DNA of 64,000 nt, from positions 22,846,001 through 22,910,000 of the forward strand of contig CAMQGK010000567.1 of NCBI GenBank assembly GCA_947000775.1, in the 5' to 3' direction. Below are positions 1 through 11,756 of the stretch, piece by piece. The translations under genes were made by a program, and so were the position numbers. The stretch is from Pterois miles (Eukaryota; Chordata; Actinopteri; Perciformes; Scorpaenidae). A model generated the notes under the pieces. It did not search any database, had not been told where the DNA came from, and was given only the letters and a program-made list of their open reading frames with translations. Positions within the stretch are counted from its first letter, which is position 1; every line of letters begins with the position of its first letter.

Positions 1-2798
1 GAGATGTTCGGTTAAGGCAAAAATGTAGAGTGGTGTGTCATCTGCATAATAAGAGAGACACCATGATTTTGATTGTCAGCAAATTCAGGCAGAAAAAGGA
101 AGTCTGGGGCACATCACTAGATATTAAGTACACCACAAAAGATGTAATGTATTGTCTGTAATGTATATACCCAATACAAATAGAAACCCCTTTGTAGTAT
201 CTGCTTCAAACTGTGGGAACTGTTACCCAAATACCTACTGTATGTGCGACCATGCCAGCTTCACAATTGCACTTTTTACACCACACAGTTTTACCAGCAT
301 GCTGTAGGCAGTGTTAGCCTATAAGTCTAGAGGTGTGCACCAGCCGACATTAAGATTCTGCTTTTGGCATGCCGTGTTGATGACATCAGTAATTTGTCAC
401 TCTGCAGACACACTGTGATTTATGACTTTTCCCATGCAGCAAAACGTGCCCTTGGTGTTTCTTTATTACATTTAAAACCTATTACTGTAAAATAGGGAGA
501 TTACTGCATAATACATGCTTGGAAAAGAGCTGCAGGTTGAGCAAATACGGCGTGTTTTATACTAATAAAGTAGCCGGGTTATGGGCAAATGTTTATATTA
601 TTTTACAGCTTGCCTTGAGGAGGGAAAAGATTTCCATTTATAACCAGAGTGATGAATGTGAGTAATTACCTTGTATTGTAAGCAATATAATTCACCCCCT
701 AAAGCTTCACACTGTTTTATGATTTGGATTCCTACTCTCGCAGACTAATGTTAAAAATGCAGTTCCCTCCCTCTTGTTTTTCAGTTTGCGTTTTTGTGTT
801 CCTGTCAGTGTTATGACTGTGATGATGGATGAGAAGATTTAATTTTGATTTTGCAGTATAGTGATTTTTATGTCGTGAAGTTTTGATGTGTAACAGGTGT
901 GTGTCAGTAGTTTACACCAGACCACTAAGGATTCAACTAGCATCTCTTTTAGATGGATGAGACCGTGTGATAAAAGATGCACAAAAACACAAGGCAAAAA
1001 CATGTCCCTCTGATATCAAATGGACCTTTTAAGTTCTGCAATTACCTAAACTGGCACTGAGGGATTTAGAGCACTGATAGACAACCAGCTTGCCAGGCGA
1101 TGGGCAGTTTTTGTATATTTGCCCAGTGAGTGATTTGCAGAAAGACATCCTTGTAAAGGCCACCGTCATTGCTCTCTGAGGGCATTCTGGGTGCTGACAC
1201 GTCATGTCCATCAACTCTAACGTGGCTGTCAGCGCAGAGCACACCATCCCTGCCAGCCAGTCCTCTCCTACCACTTGCTCATACTGTACAGTATCAGCGG
1301 AGACGACCGAGAGACAAAGAAAACTATAGAGCAGACACAGATGTCTTTTTGCGGATATTGACACACACTCTCAGTTTGATTGCGTTTAAGTAAAGTGCTG
1401 AAGGATCATCACCACCAGGGATATAATATAAATAAATGCTGTACGTTGGTACATGTGGATCCTGCTCGAGGATGTTTATGTGTGGACACTGATTATTTAT
1501 GTGTTAGCATGTTCCCATGCTGAGGTGGATACCCTGTCAGTTAACAACAAAGTGAAAAATAATCTGGAGGGTACAAGTCATATTAATAACATCCTTTTAA
1601 GAGGATGTAAAAAAAAAAAAAAAAAAAAAAAAACACTTTCGTTAAGGCATTTCATAACAGAATCCTTTCTGCTTTTTTCTTCTTTTTATTGCGTTACAGC
1701 AGACAGGCACCCTGGAAATAGAGGCTTGTAATGTGCTGATGGGGAGAATGAGTTGTACAGTTGTCAGCGCTGGATTGATGAGAGTCGAGGGAGCGTCTGT
1801 GTTGATGCTGAAGGGGTTAACGTCAGCTCTGAGGGCAGGAGGCAGTCTTTACTGGGAGTCCCATCTCCATGGTCAGTCTGGGAGTTATTAGAAGTGCTCA
1901 TTAATCATAGTGCTAATTTGTTTTCACAATGCCGTGCTGACACAGACTGAATATTATTACAGTATGGTGGGAATCTCAGCGGTCAGAGTTGTCATTGTAG
2001 TGCTTGTTAAAGGACCCAGTGAGGCTGTCCCACTGTTACATGTGGCAGGTAGAGGTGGGTGTCAGTGTGGATGTGTGAGCCCTCCCTTGTCTTCATAAGA
2101 TGTCAATTTGTGAAAAAGTATAAAGTCAAACTTACAGGCTATTAAATGCTGTGATTTCTGAAAACTGTGCCGTAAAATATCAAATTATTTTATTACACAC
2201 TGTATATCTTAAAAATTGTAAAGCAGTGAATTCAATTTGAGTTTCAACAAAGCAAATTATAAAGCTGTGTAAAGTATGTCATTTCGCTTCATACTGTCAG
2301 GTTGAGGTGGCTTCAAAACAGACAGTTCGGCTGCTGGCCCCCAGCACCTTCAGCGTTTGGTGTAGTGTCGAGGATGTATGTACAGCGGCCTCATGGTTGA
2401 CGCCCTGTCTGTTTATACGGCTCCATCTCTTGGAAAGAGGCAACATGGCTCCTTTTCTGGGTCTGCACTTGCTGGAAAAACAGAGGCCTGGTGAAAAATG
2501 TGGGGCATGTTGCACCTGACTCTGCTCTGGTCATGATATACCTACATGTTCCCATGCTCCTTGTGTGCAGGGTGTCCCCAGCTTGTTTTTTTGTCTCTTG
2601 CATGGCTAGGCCAATACTCCCCCTCCATCCATGAGGCCCCTTACTTCACCGCTGTGGCGGCGTAGGTTAGAAAGAATTAGTTGGGCTGTGGTGAATATCC
2701 TCTAGTCAGTCAGGATCAATGCGGTTGGATCGAGCATTCATCGGGCTTCACCCCCATAAAGTCCAGTAGGAGGCGGAGCCTAAGTGAGTTAGAATGGA
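1..2798. other. Non-coding DNA, no gene recognised
   Basis: Mixed-composition sequence with only short open frames on both strands and no recognisable protein motif. A 25-nt A run sits at 1609-1633. A minus-strand open frame at 1029-1364 starts with a signal-peptide-like stretch but has no recognised homology; it is treated as a finding, not a gene. Confidence 0.6.
1609..1633 (+). repeat. Poly(A) tract
   Basis: An uninterrupted run of about 25 A. It could be the tail of an old retroposed sequence, but nothing upstream is recognisable as a retrocopy and no target duplication was seen. Confidence 0.8.
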
Positions 2799-3091
2799 GG
2801 TTACAATATTGTAACCTTAGTTCTGTAAGCACAGGTGGAGCCCTGTGGAACCAAGGTGGATCTGTTGCTCCTAGCTGTGCCTTGAGGAGAGTAAGATACT
2901 AGACAACGCTGTGTGCTGCCTTAAAGGCTATACTGTCTATACTGGGGTCTGTATGTATTCGGGTAGGCATGTCTCTATTGGCCGGCTACTCATTTTCAGT
3001 GAGCGAATGTGTGCATGTGGAGAGTATTACCCATAGAGTGTAGTAGAGGGTCTGCATGTGCTTATGGAGCTAGGGTTACAATATCATAACC
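2799..3091. repeat. Pair of related 18-bp palindromes
   Basis: GGTTACAATATTGTAACC at 2799-2816 is a perfect 18-bp palindrome. A related 18-mer with two arm mismatches lies at 3074-3091. The 257 bp between them show no open frame of note. The paired palindromes could be ends of a small non-autonomous element or simply two related sites; I do not recognise a family. Confidence 0.45.
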
Positions 3092-5396
3092 TTTGATCGA
3101 TTATCAAGTACCTAATTATACATTTTGCTTTGAAGAATGACTTCACAACTTGTCTGGGCTAATTTCTTTCCTGTTATATTAGTAATGACATTTTGCATTG
3201 AACAAACGTACTGACCTAGGAGTTAAACCAAGGAAAACACTCCACATCTCCTCCCCTATGTGCTGCAGGAGTTGGCTCAGCTCGCTCATCCATCAGAGAG
3301 GCTGCACATGAAGCCAGTTGATCAGTCCAGCATCTGAGGAAATGTCCTCTCCTCAACCAAGCTCAGTTAAGAGGGCTGCCTCACTGGAGAGAATACGCAA
3401 TGCAAAGTTGTTCCCTGTATTTGTTTTGTTTTGAGAAGACAAAGTGTTGGGTGCTGCGAGAGACAGTTGTAAAAATAGTAATAAAATACACGGAAAATGT
3501 TTTGGGCTTAGTACAGTGTTTATTGAAAAGTAAACATCTTTATTGAACAGATTCCTACAGAGGTAAACCAGCAGTTTTCAAATACTAATATTTACATGCA
3601 AACTAATATTTGTTCTTATACTCTATACTGTTTATGTGCAGCCAAGATCTTAAACTAGGTATGTATACAGAATTATGTATTTAATTATACCAGAAAATAT
3701 GCAGATGAGCTCTAAATCATAAAATACAGGATTTATATTCATAAAAGAAACAACCACTGTATGACAAAATTCACAAGTTCAAACTACCCAGAGTTTTGGG
3801 ATATTATAACTAGCATATTTTAGACACCATATTCCATATTTACATCATATTTGAGATGCCAGCTATTTGTAATGAAGTGCTCATTTTTAATATAGAGCAC
3901 AGTCACATAAATAGCCTTTTCACTTCAAGTAGTGGAAAGGTAAAGAAAGAGTGGAGAAAGTGAAAGACCTCATTGTTTGTCCTCACCAGTAGCAGATAAG
4001 GCTAAAGGTTGCTATGGAAACTCGGCCAACTGGAGCCAAAGTCCAATTTAGGAAAACCACAAAGTCAACATGAACGCGTGCTACGGGCTGGGAGGGAATC
4101 AAAAATAAAGGTTGTGATTATGCAGACCATAATCAGAAGTCAAAATATATAAACCAAAAGGCCCTTGGATACAGTGACACATCACCATTAATTTCCATCA
4201 GTTCAGGTAAACTATCATTCTGGGGCACAGGCGGAGGCACGATGACACATTTACAGTATATATAATGTGAGACTGTCACTGCTGCAGAAACCATATCCTT
4301 TTATTTATCCAAGGCAAGGCCAAATGCTGCAATGGTTATGTGCTTCCTTTAAATGTTCTAAATCAACCACATCTTTTGGAGTTGAGACATTAAGCTAATA
4401 TCGTCATGGTCCCACCTACGTCTGACATGAGAAACTGAGAGGCAGTGTAAGACTGGCTGGATGCAAGACTGTGGAAACACGAAAGAAAGAAGTGTCTTGT
4501 TTTAAGAAACGGTAGCCAACTTTGTACAGTATTCAAAATGAGCTTTCATTCATATTCACGCAGCTAACACTAAGTTAAATGTTGTAGTTCAGGGGAGATT
4601 GGTAAAGGATTTTTTTCCTCAGGAGGGTAGGTATAGTTGGCCTATATGATATTTTTAACTCTAATCTAATATATGTAATCCAATATATCTAAGACATAAC
4701 ATGAAACTTTTGTGGCCACATCAGGTTTCATGTGCAGTATATCAGTGTTTTTCTAACCTGTACTAGTTTCAAATAGGAAAACCTTGTTTATCAAAGGTTG
4801 ATATCAATCTCACCAAAAAGATGAAAATATCTTCAACATTCACACATCATATGTTAATATGTGAAAATACATTCCAGTGTCAGCACATTTATGAGACTCC
4901 CTCTGTTTTTCTTATCTGGCTGTAATTAGGATGCAACAGACACTGACATAGATAAGACTGCCGTGGCCAAATTCTGCCTAATCAGCTACAAATCTGGAGA
5001 GCAGCAAGGCTGCAATTAACACAGGCCAAAGTGTTTTCCTTGGTTGCATGACATGTCACATGCAATGGTAATTACGATGTAAATATTCAGCACATGGCTA
5101 TTTCCCAGTAAGGTCTTCCTGCCCCTTGTGCAGGCTTGTCATAATAAACTGGACTGTGTAGAAATCATCATATCATAAGGTTTGACTGCTTCTCATGCGA
5201 TATGATCAGAGTTGAAGGTTAAAAATTGGACTTAAACTTTTCTAAATTTTAAATGTGTGGCTGTCTTATAAACAGTGTGATCCCTGGCATATGTCACATT
5301 AGCCATTAAGGACATTAATGACATGAATGAACTTCAAATAGCTGCATTAATACGGTTTATGCAGTAATCTTATGAATTCTGATAAAGTGAATTATT
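3092..5396. other. Non-coding DNA, nothing recognised
   Basis: AT-rich single-copy-looking sequence with no open frame longer than about 60 codons. No repeat family, RNA gene or exon could be supported. Confidence 0.55.
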
Positions 5397-5722
5397 CTCC
5401 AGGGTTAGCACTCTCGCCTCACTGCAAGAGGGTCGCAGGTTAGAATCCGGCTTGGGGCATGTTCTCCTCGTGTAAGCGTGGGTTTTCTCCGGGTACTCCG
5501 GCTTCCTCCCACAGTCCAAAGACATGCAGTTTAGGTTAATTGATGACTCTAAATTGCCTGTAGGTGTGGATGTGAACGTGAATGGTTGTCTGTCTCTATG
5601 TGCCCTACGATAGACTGGCGACCTGTCCAGGGTGAACCCCGCCTTCGCCCAGTGCCAGCTGGGATTGGCTCCAGGCCCCCGCGACCCCTAACAGGATAAG
5701 CGGTTGACGATGATGGATGTTC
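5397..5722 (+). mobile_element. tRNA-derived SINE, teleost type
   Basis: The 5' part carries RNA polymerase III promoter-like boxes: an A-box-like segment at 5403-5418 and a B-box GGTTAGAATCC at 5438-5448, one mismatch from the canonical GGTTCGAATCC. The body contains the teleost-typical segments around GTCCAAAGACATGCA and GACTGGCGACCTGTCCAGGG. The 3' end (about 5670-5720) reads CCCCGCGACCC, GGATAAGCGGTTGA, then GATGATGG. This resembles the 3' end of the LINE ending at 42039, as expected if the SINE borrows that LINE's reverse transcriptase. Boundaries are approximate and no target duplication was established. The sequence is too diverged from a tRNA at the B box to be called a functional tRNA gene. 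Confidence 0.75.
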
Positions 5723-5829
5723 TTCTACAGTTATAGCATCCAGTGCAGTGACCATTGGGAGCGGGCAAGCACTCAGGTAATGTGACATTTTTTGTAGTAT
5801 AAAACATGTCTACAGCATTTGGGAAAAGC

Positions 5830-7860
5830 TGTACAAGTATGGAACATCAAAAAAGTGAAAACTATATTCACTACTATATAATCTATTATCAACACACTAC
5901 GAATTTGTAATCCCTTTTTTTGCCATTCTACACTAAAACTTTTTTAATCACTTTTTTTCGACATACTGTACTGACTTTTTTGACATACTATGTGACTTTT
6001 TTCCATATTATATACTATGACTTTTTTTTTAGCACTTTTCAACATGCTATAGCAGACCTTTTTTGAAATACTATGACTGTTTTCAACATACTATACTGTT
6101 ACTTTTTAATCACTTTTTTCAACATACTGTACTATGACTTTTTAATCACTTTATAAGACACACTGTGCTATGACTTTTATCTCTTTTTTGATATGCTACA
6201 CTATGACTTTTTCATCACATCCTTTGACATATTATACTACAACTTTTTTCAGTATACTATACTATGACTTTTTTATCCATTTTTTTTACATAATATGCTA
6301 TGACTTTATTTGAGCACCTTTTTCAACACAGACTGACTTTGTTTGCACTTTTTTGACATACTATACACTACACACTATACTACACTTTGACGTACTATAA
6401 TGTGACTTTTTTTGACATACTCCATTATGACTTCTAAAGACTTTTTCTGATATACTATCCTCTGATTTTTTTTTGGACATAATAAAATCTGACTTTTTTT
6501 CGACACAGTATACTATGACATACTTATACAAACACACTATACTATACTTTGACGTACTATAATGTGAGTTTTTTTACATACTCCATTATGACTTATAATG
6601 ACTTTTTCTGATATACTATACTATGATGTAGTCATATGGCGTAGTCACTTTTTTGACATACTATACTACAACATTTTTTTACAAACTAACTTTTTTCAAC
6701 ATAGTACACTGACTTTTTTAGCACATTTCTCGACATACTATACTATGACTTTTTGACATACTATAATGTGACTTTATGACATACTACTCTTTACACATTA
6801 TTATTATTATTATTTATTATATATATTATAATATTTATTATATTATTATTATGACTTTTCTTGCCATACTATGCTAATTCTTTTTATCACTTTTATGGAC
6901 GTTTTTCATCACTTTTTTTTTTTTTTACCTAGTATACTATGACTTTTTTCTAGTACTTTTTCATCATACTATACTGACTTTTTTTGAAATACTACGTGAC
7001 TATTGACATACTATCCTATGACTTTGTAATGACTTTTTAACATTCTATCCTATGACTTTTTTGCGATTCTATACTAAGACTTTTTTTAATCACTTTTATG
7101 GAAATATTATACTACGACTTTATAATAACTTTATTTTGACATACTTTACTCTGACTTTTTAGGCACCTTTTTCAACACAGTATACTATGACTTTTTAGCA
7201 CTTTTTCTACTTAATTTTTGACTCTTTTAAATAATATGACTTTTTCAGCATAGTATACTGTGAATTTTTATGAAATTATTCAACTACTATAACTTGTTGA
7301 TGGAATTTTTTGACATACTATACTATGACTGTTTTTATGAAATTATTTGGCATATTATACTATGACTTTTTTCATAAAACTTTTGACATACTGGTCTATA
7401 TCTATCTATCTATATACTATACTGTGACTTTTTTAAATGAAAACACCTACTATGACTTTTTCTTTTTGGTAAAATTTTTCAACATTCTATACAAATATTT
7501 TATGTAAAATGAATCCACATGCTATACTATGATGTTTATTTATGAAATTTTTCGACGTACTATACATGAAATTTTTGGATATGCTATGTCATCATTTATT
7601 TTCTATATGAAATGAATGCACATACTATACTATCATGTTTTTAGGTAAAAGTTTTAAAAATACTGTACTTTGACGTTTTTCCGTGAAATTTTTCGACGTA
7701 CTATACTATGACTTTTTTCAGGAAATTATTGAATATACTATAAAATCATTTATTTTCGATATGAAATGAATGCACATACTATACTATAATGTTTTTTGGT
7801 AAAATTTTTCAAAATACTGTACTTTGACGTTTTTCCATTAAATTTTTCGACTTACTATAC
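5830..7860 (-). repeat. Degenerate satellite edge, reverse orientation
   Basis: Imperfect short repeats built on GACATACTATACTATGAC followed by T runs. Repeat length is irregular from 5.9 to 7.3 kb and grades into longer units (about 160 bp) by 7.4 kb, with phrases such as TTTTCTATATGAAATGAATG. It is the reverse complement, in degenerate form, of the forward satellite further right (GTCATAGTATAGTATGTC). A TTA-rich microsatellite occurs near 6797-6852 and a short TATC run near 7395-7416. Open frames here are by-products of AT-rich repetition. Confidence 0.85.
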
Positions 7861-8155
7861 CACATGTGTCAAACTCAAGGCCCGTGGGCCAAATCCGGCC
7901 CGCCACCTAACTTTATGTGGCCCGTGAGGGCTTGCAAAGGATATAAAATGCATATCATTCAATTCTATGCCGCTTCACAGAAGTACCGTGTCTTTAAACT
8001 GCATATCCCACAATGCATCTCGATTTTTTGACATGTGCACTGCGTCTCAGTATCTGCAGTTTCCAGCAACAGCGCTGTGACGCCTACTTAGCGGCCCTTT
8101 CAGGGGAACCATGATACTGATGTGGCCCGGGATGAAAATGAGTTTGACACCCCTG
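7861..8155 (+). mobile_element. hAT-like non-autonomous element, copy 1
   Basis: A 295-bp element with imperfect terminal inverted repeats: the left end contains GTGTCAAACTCAAGG and the right end ATGAGTTTGACACCCCTG. The CAGGGGTGTCAAACTC-type terminus is characteristic of hAT (Charlie-like) non-autonomous elements. It has no coding capacity. Instead of a direct 8-bp target duplication, its flanks are exact reverse complements: TACTATAC at 7853-7860 and GTATAGTA at 8156-8163. The satellite reads in opposite orientations on the two sides. Confidence 0.75.
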
Positions 8156-9528
8156 GTATAGTATGTCGAAATTTTTTGATGAAAACGTCAAATTTTTTTG
8201 ATGTTCAAAACCATCATGAAAACGGTCGTATTATAGCATGTAAAATGATTCTATGGTGGAAAAAAGGCATTTCATGAAATGTTGGAATATTTAAAAAAAG
8301 CTATAGTATATTATGTCGAAATTTTTTGATAAAAACGTTAAATTTTTTGATGTTGAAAAAAATCATGAAAACGGTCGTATTATAGCATGTAAAATGATTC
8401 TATGGTGGAAAAAAGGCATTTTGTGAAATGTTGGAATATTTAAAAAACACTATAGTATAGTATGTCGAAATTTTTCGATGAAAATGTCAAATTTTTTTGA
8501 TGTTAAAAAAAATCATGAAAACGGTCGTATTATAACATGTAAAATGATTCTATGGTGGAAAAAAGGCATTTTGTGAAATGTTGGAATATTAACCAAAAAA
8601 ACGCCATAGTATAGTATGTCGAAATTTTTCGATGAAAACGTCAAATTTTTTTGATGTTAAAAAAAAATCGCGAAAACGATCGTATTATAGCATGAAAAAT
8701 GATTCTATGGTGGAAAAAAGTCATTTCGTGAAATGTTGGAATATTTAAAAAACACTATAGTATAGTATGTCGAAATTTTTCGATGAAAATGTCAAATTTT
8801 TTTGATGTTGAAAAAAATCATGAAAACGGTCCTATTATAGCATGTAAAATGATTCTATGGTGGAAAAAAGTCATTTCGTGAAATGTCGGAAAATTTTACA
8901 AAAAAAAGTCATAGTACAGTATGTCGAAATTTTTCGATGAAAACGTCAAATTTTTTTGATGTTGAAAAAAATCATGAAAACAGTCGTATTAAAGCATGTA
9001 AAATGATTCTATGGTGGAAAAAAGGCATTTTGTGAAATGTTGGAATATTAACAAAAAAAACGTCATAGTATAGTATGTCGAAATTTTTCGACGAAAACGT
9101 CAAATTTTTTTGATGTTAAAAAAAATCATGAAAACGGTCGTATTATAACATGTAAAATGATTCTATGGTGGAAAAAAGGCATTTTGTGAAATGTTGGAAA
9201 ATTTTACAAAAAAAAGTCATAGTATAGCATGTCGAAATTTTTCGATGAAAACGTCAAATTTTTTTGATGTTCAAAAAAATCATGAAAATGGTCGTATTAT
9301 AGCATGTAACATGATTCTAAATAATCATTTTGTGAAATGCTGGAAAATTTTATAAAAAAAACGTGAGTATAGTCTGTCGGAATTTTTTGATGAAAGCATC
9401 AAATTTTTTTGATGTTGAAAAAAATCATGTTAACGGTCGTATTATAGCATGTAAAATGAATCTATGGTGGAAAAAAGTCATTTCGTGAAATGTTGGAATA
9501 TTAACAAAAAAAACGCCATAGTATAGTA
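8156..9528 (+). repeat. Satellite array, forward orientation (block 1)
   Basis: About nine tandem monomers of roughly 150-160 bp in head-to-tail order. Each has landmark phrases in the order GTATAGTATGTCGAAATTTT, GATGAAAACGTCAAATT, AAATCATGAAAACGGTCG, TATTATAGCATGTAAAATG, ATTCTATGGTGGAAAAAA and CATTTTGTGAAATGTTGG. There is no coding potential. Confidence 0.9.
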
Positions 9529-9823
9529 CACCTGTGTCAAACTCAAGGCCCGCGGGCCAAATCCGGCCCGCCACCTAACTTTATGTGGCCCGTGAGGGCT
9601 TGCAAAGAATATAAAATGCATATCATTCAATTCTATGCCGCTTCACAGAAGTACCGTGTCTTTAAACTGCATATCCCACAATGCATCTCGATTTTGTGAC
9701 ATGCGCACTGCGTCTCAGTATCTGCGGTTTCCAGCAACAGCGCTGTGACGCCTACTTAGCGGCCCTTTGAGGGGAACCATGATGCTGATATGGCCCGGGA
9801 CGAAAATGAGTTTGACACCCCTG
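9529..9823 (+). mobile_element. hAT-like non-autonomous element, copy 2
   Basis: A 295-bp near-identical copy of the element at 7861-8155, in the same orientation, with only scattered substitutions by eye. Flanks are GTATAGTA (9521-9528) and TACTATAC (9824-9831), again exact reverse complements, and the satellite changes from forward to reverse across it. This is the opposite sense to copies 1 and 3. Confidence 0.75.
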
Positions 9824-10355
9824 TACTATACTATGACTTTTTTTTTCATGAAATTTTTGATTATGCTATGAAATCATTTATTTTCTATATGAAATGAATG
9901 CAATACTACAATACGATTTTTTTTGGTAAATGTTTTAAAAATACTGTACTTTGATGTTTTTCCATGAAATTTTTCGACATACTATGCTATGACTTTTTTT
10001 TCATGAAATTTTTGATTATGCTATGAAATCATTTATTTTCTATATGAAATGAATGCACATACTACAATACGATGTTTTTTGGTAAAAGTTTTAAAAATAC
10101 TGTGCATTGATGTTTTTCCATGAAATTTTTTGACTTACTATACTATGAATTTTTTTCAGGAAATTTTTCGACATACTATGCTATGAATTTTTTTTCAAGA
10201 AATTCTTGATTATGCTATGAAATCATTTATTTTCTATATGAAATGAACGTACATACTATACTATGATGTTTTTTCTATGAAATTTTTCGACATACTATAC
10301 GATGATTTTTTTTTTTTTCATGAAATTTTTTAATATGCGATGACATTTATTTTTC
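9824..10355 (-). repeat. Satellite array, reverse orientation (block 2a)
   Basis: Reverse-oriented units of about 160 bp of a divergent subtype, marked by CATTTATTTTCTATATGAA, ATGAATGCACATACTA, GGTAAAATTTT and ATACTGTACTTTGATG. The block ends at the target-site sequence CATTTATTTTTC (10344-10355) next to a LINE fragment. Confidence 0.85.
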
Positions 10356-10823
10356 AAAAGGACCCTCTGAGTAATCCAGGCAGAGGAGAAGTGATCCGGC
10401 CCGGAGGAAGTCCAGGGCCGGCGTCTCGAGCCAGGCCCAGACGGAGGGCCCATGAGCAAGAGCCTGGTGGCAGGGCTTTCCACGCAGCCACGGAGCGGCC
10501 GGCTCAGCCCGAAAAAGCTACGTGGTAACCACCTCCTCTCCATCCATCCTGTGGGCCCACCACCTGCAGGAGGAACCTCTGGGGTTGGGTGCGCTGTCAT
10601 ATGGGTGGCAGTGAAAGCCGGGCAGCTCGACGGACCAGACCCGGGCGGCATGGGCTGGCTCTGGGGACGTGGAACATCACCTCTCTGTGGGGGAAGGAAC
10701 CGGAGCTTGAGCAGGAGGTGGAGCGCTATCAGTTAGATCTGGTAGGGCTTACCTCTATGCACAGCCTCGACTCTGGAACCGTTCTCCTGGATAGGGGTTG
10801 GACTCTATTCTTCTCTGGAGTTG
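10356..10823 (+). mobile_element. LINE fragment, 5' UTR to start of endonuclease
   Basis: This GC-rich island matches the 5' part of the longer LINE at 38777-42039 base for base over most of its length. It starts at the same 5' truncation point (AAAAGGACCC) with the same flanking CATTTATTTTTC. It covers the leader and the beginning of the endonuclease (residues LGTWNITSLWGKEPE, VERYQLDLVGLTS, LDRGWTLFFSGV). It stops abruptly at about 10823, where reverse-oriented satellite resumes, so everything downstream of the endonuclease N-terminus has been deleted. It is a dead copy. Sharing the truncation point and flank with the 38.8 kb copy indicates duplication of one insertion, not two insertions. 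Confidence 0.85.
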
Positions 10824-11463
10824 AATTTTTTGACATACTATACTATGACTTTTTTTCATGAAATTTTTGAATATGCTATGTCATCATTTATTTTCTATAT
10901 GAAATGAATGCACATATTATACTATGATGTTTTTTGGTATAAGTTTTAAAAATACTGTACTTTGATGTTTTTCCATGAAATTTTTCGACATACTATACTG
11001 TGACTTTTTTTTCAGGAAATTTTTGATTATGCTATGAAATCATTTATTTTCTATATGAAATGAATGCACATACTATACTATGATGTTTTTTTGGTAAAAT
11101 TTTTCAAAATACTGTACTTTGACGTTTTTCCATGAAATTTTTCGACATACTATACGATGACTTTTTTTCAAGAAATTCTTGAATATGCTATAAAATCATT
11201 TATTTTCTATATGCAATGAATGCAAATACTATACTATGATGTTTTTTGGGTAAAATTTTTCAAAATACTGTACTTTGATGTTTTTCCATGAAATTTTTCA
11301 ACATTCTATACTATGACTTTTTTTCATGAAATTTTTGAATATGCTATGACATTTATTTTCTACATGAAATGAATGCACATACTATACTATGATGTTTTTT
11401 GGTAAAATTTTTCAAAATACTGTACTTTGACTTTTTTCCATGAAATTTTTCGACTTACTATAC
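10824..11463 (-). repeat. Satellite array, reverse orientation (block 2b)
   Basis: Continuation of the reverse-oriented subtype after the LINE fragment, in about four units. It ends at TACTATAC (11456-11463) against hAT copy 3. Confidence 0.85.
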
Positions 11464-11756
11464 CACGTGTCAAACTCGAGGCCCGCAGGCAAAATCCAGC
11501 CCGCCACCTAACTTTATGTGGCCCATGAGGGCTTGCAAAGAATATAAAATGCATATCATTCAATTCTATGCTGCTTCACAGAAGTACTGTGTCTTTAAAC
11601 CGCATATCCCACAATGCATCTTGATTTTGTGACATGGGCACTGCATCTCAATATCTGTGGTTTCCAGCAACAGCGCTGTGACGCCTGCTTAGCGGCCCTT
11701 TGAGGGGAACCATGATACTGATGTGGCCCGGGATGAAAATGAGTTTGACACCCCTG
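11464..11756 (+). mobile_element. hAT-like non-autonomous element, copy 3
   Basis: A 293-bp copy, near-identical to the other two and in the same orientation; the left end is two bases shorter (CACGTGTCAAACTC). Flanks are TACTATAC (11456-11463) and GTATAGTA (11757-11764), the same inverted pair as copy 1. The satellite switches from reverse to forward across it. Confidence 0.75.

Noticed and set aside
5403..5475. tRNA gene
   Set aside because: A- and B-box-like motifs are present, but the B box has a mismatch and the sequence continues into a SINE body with a LINE-derived tail.
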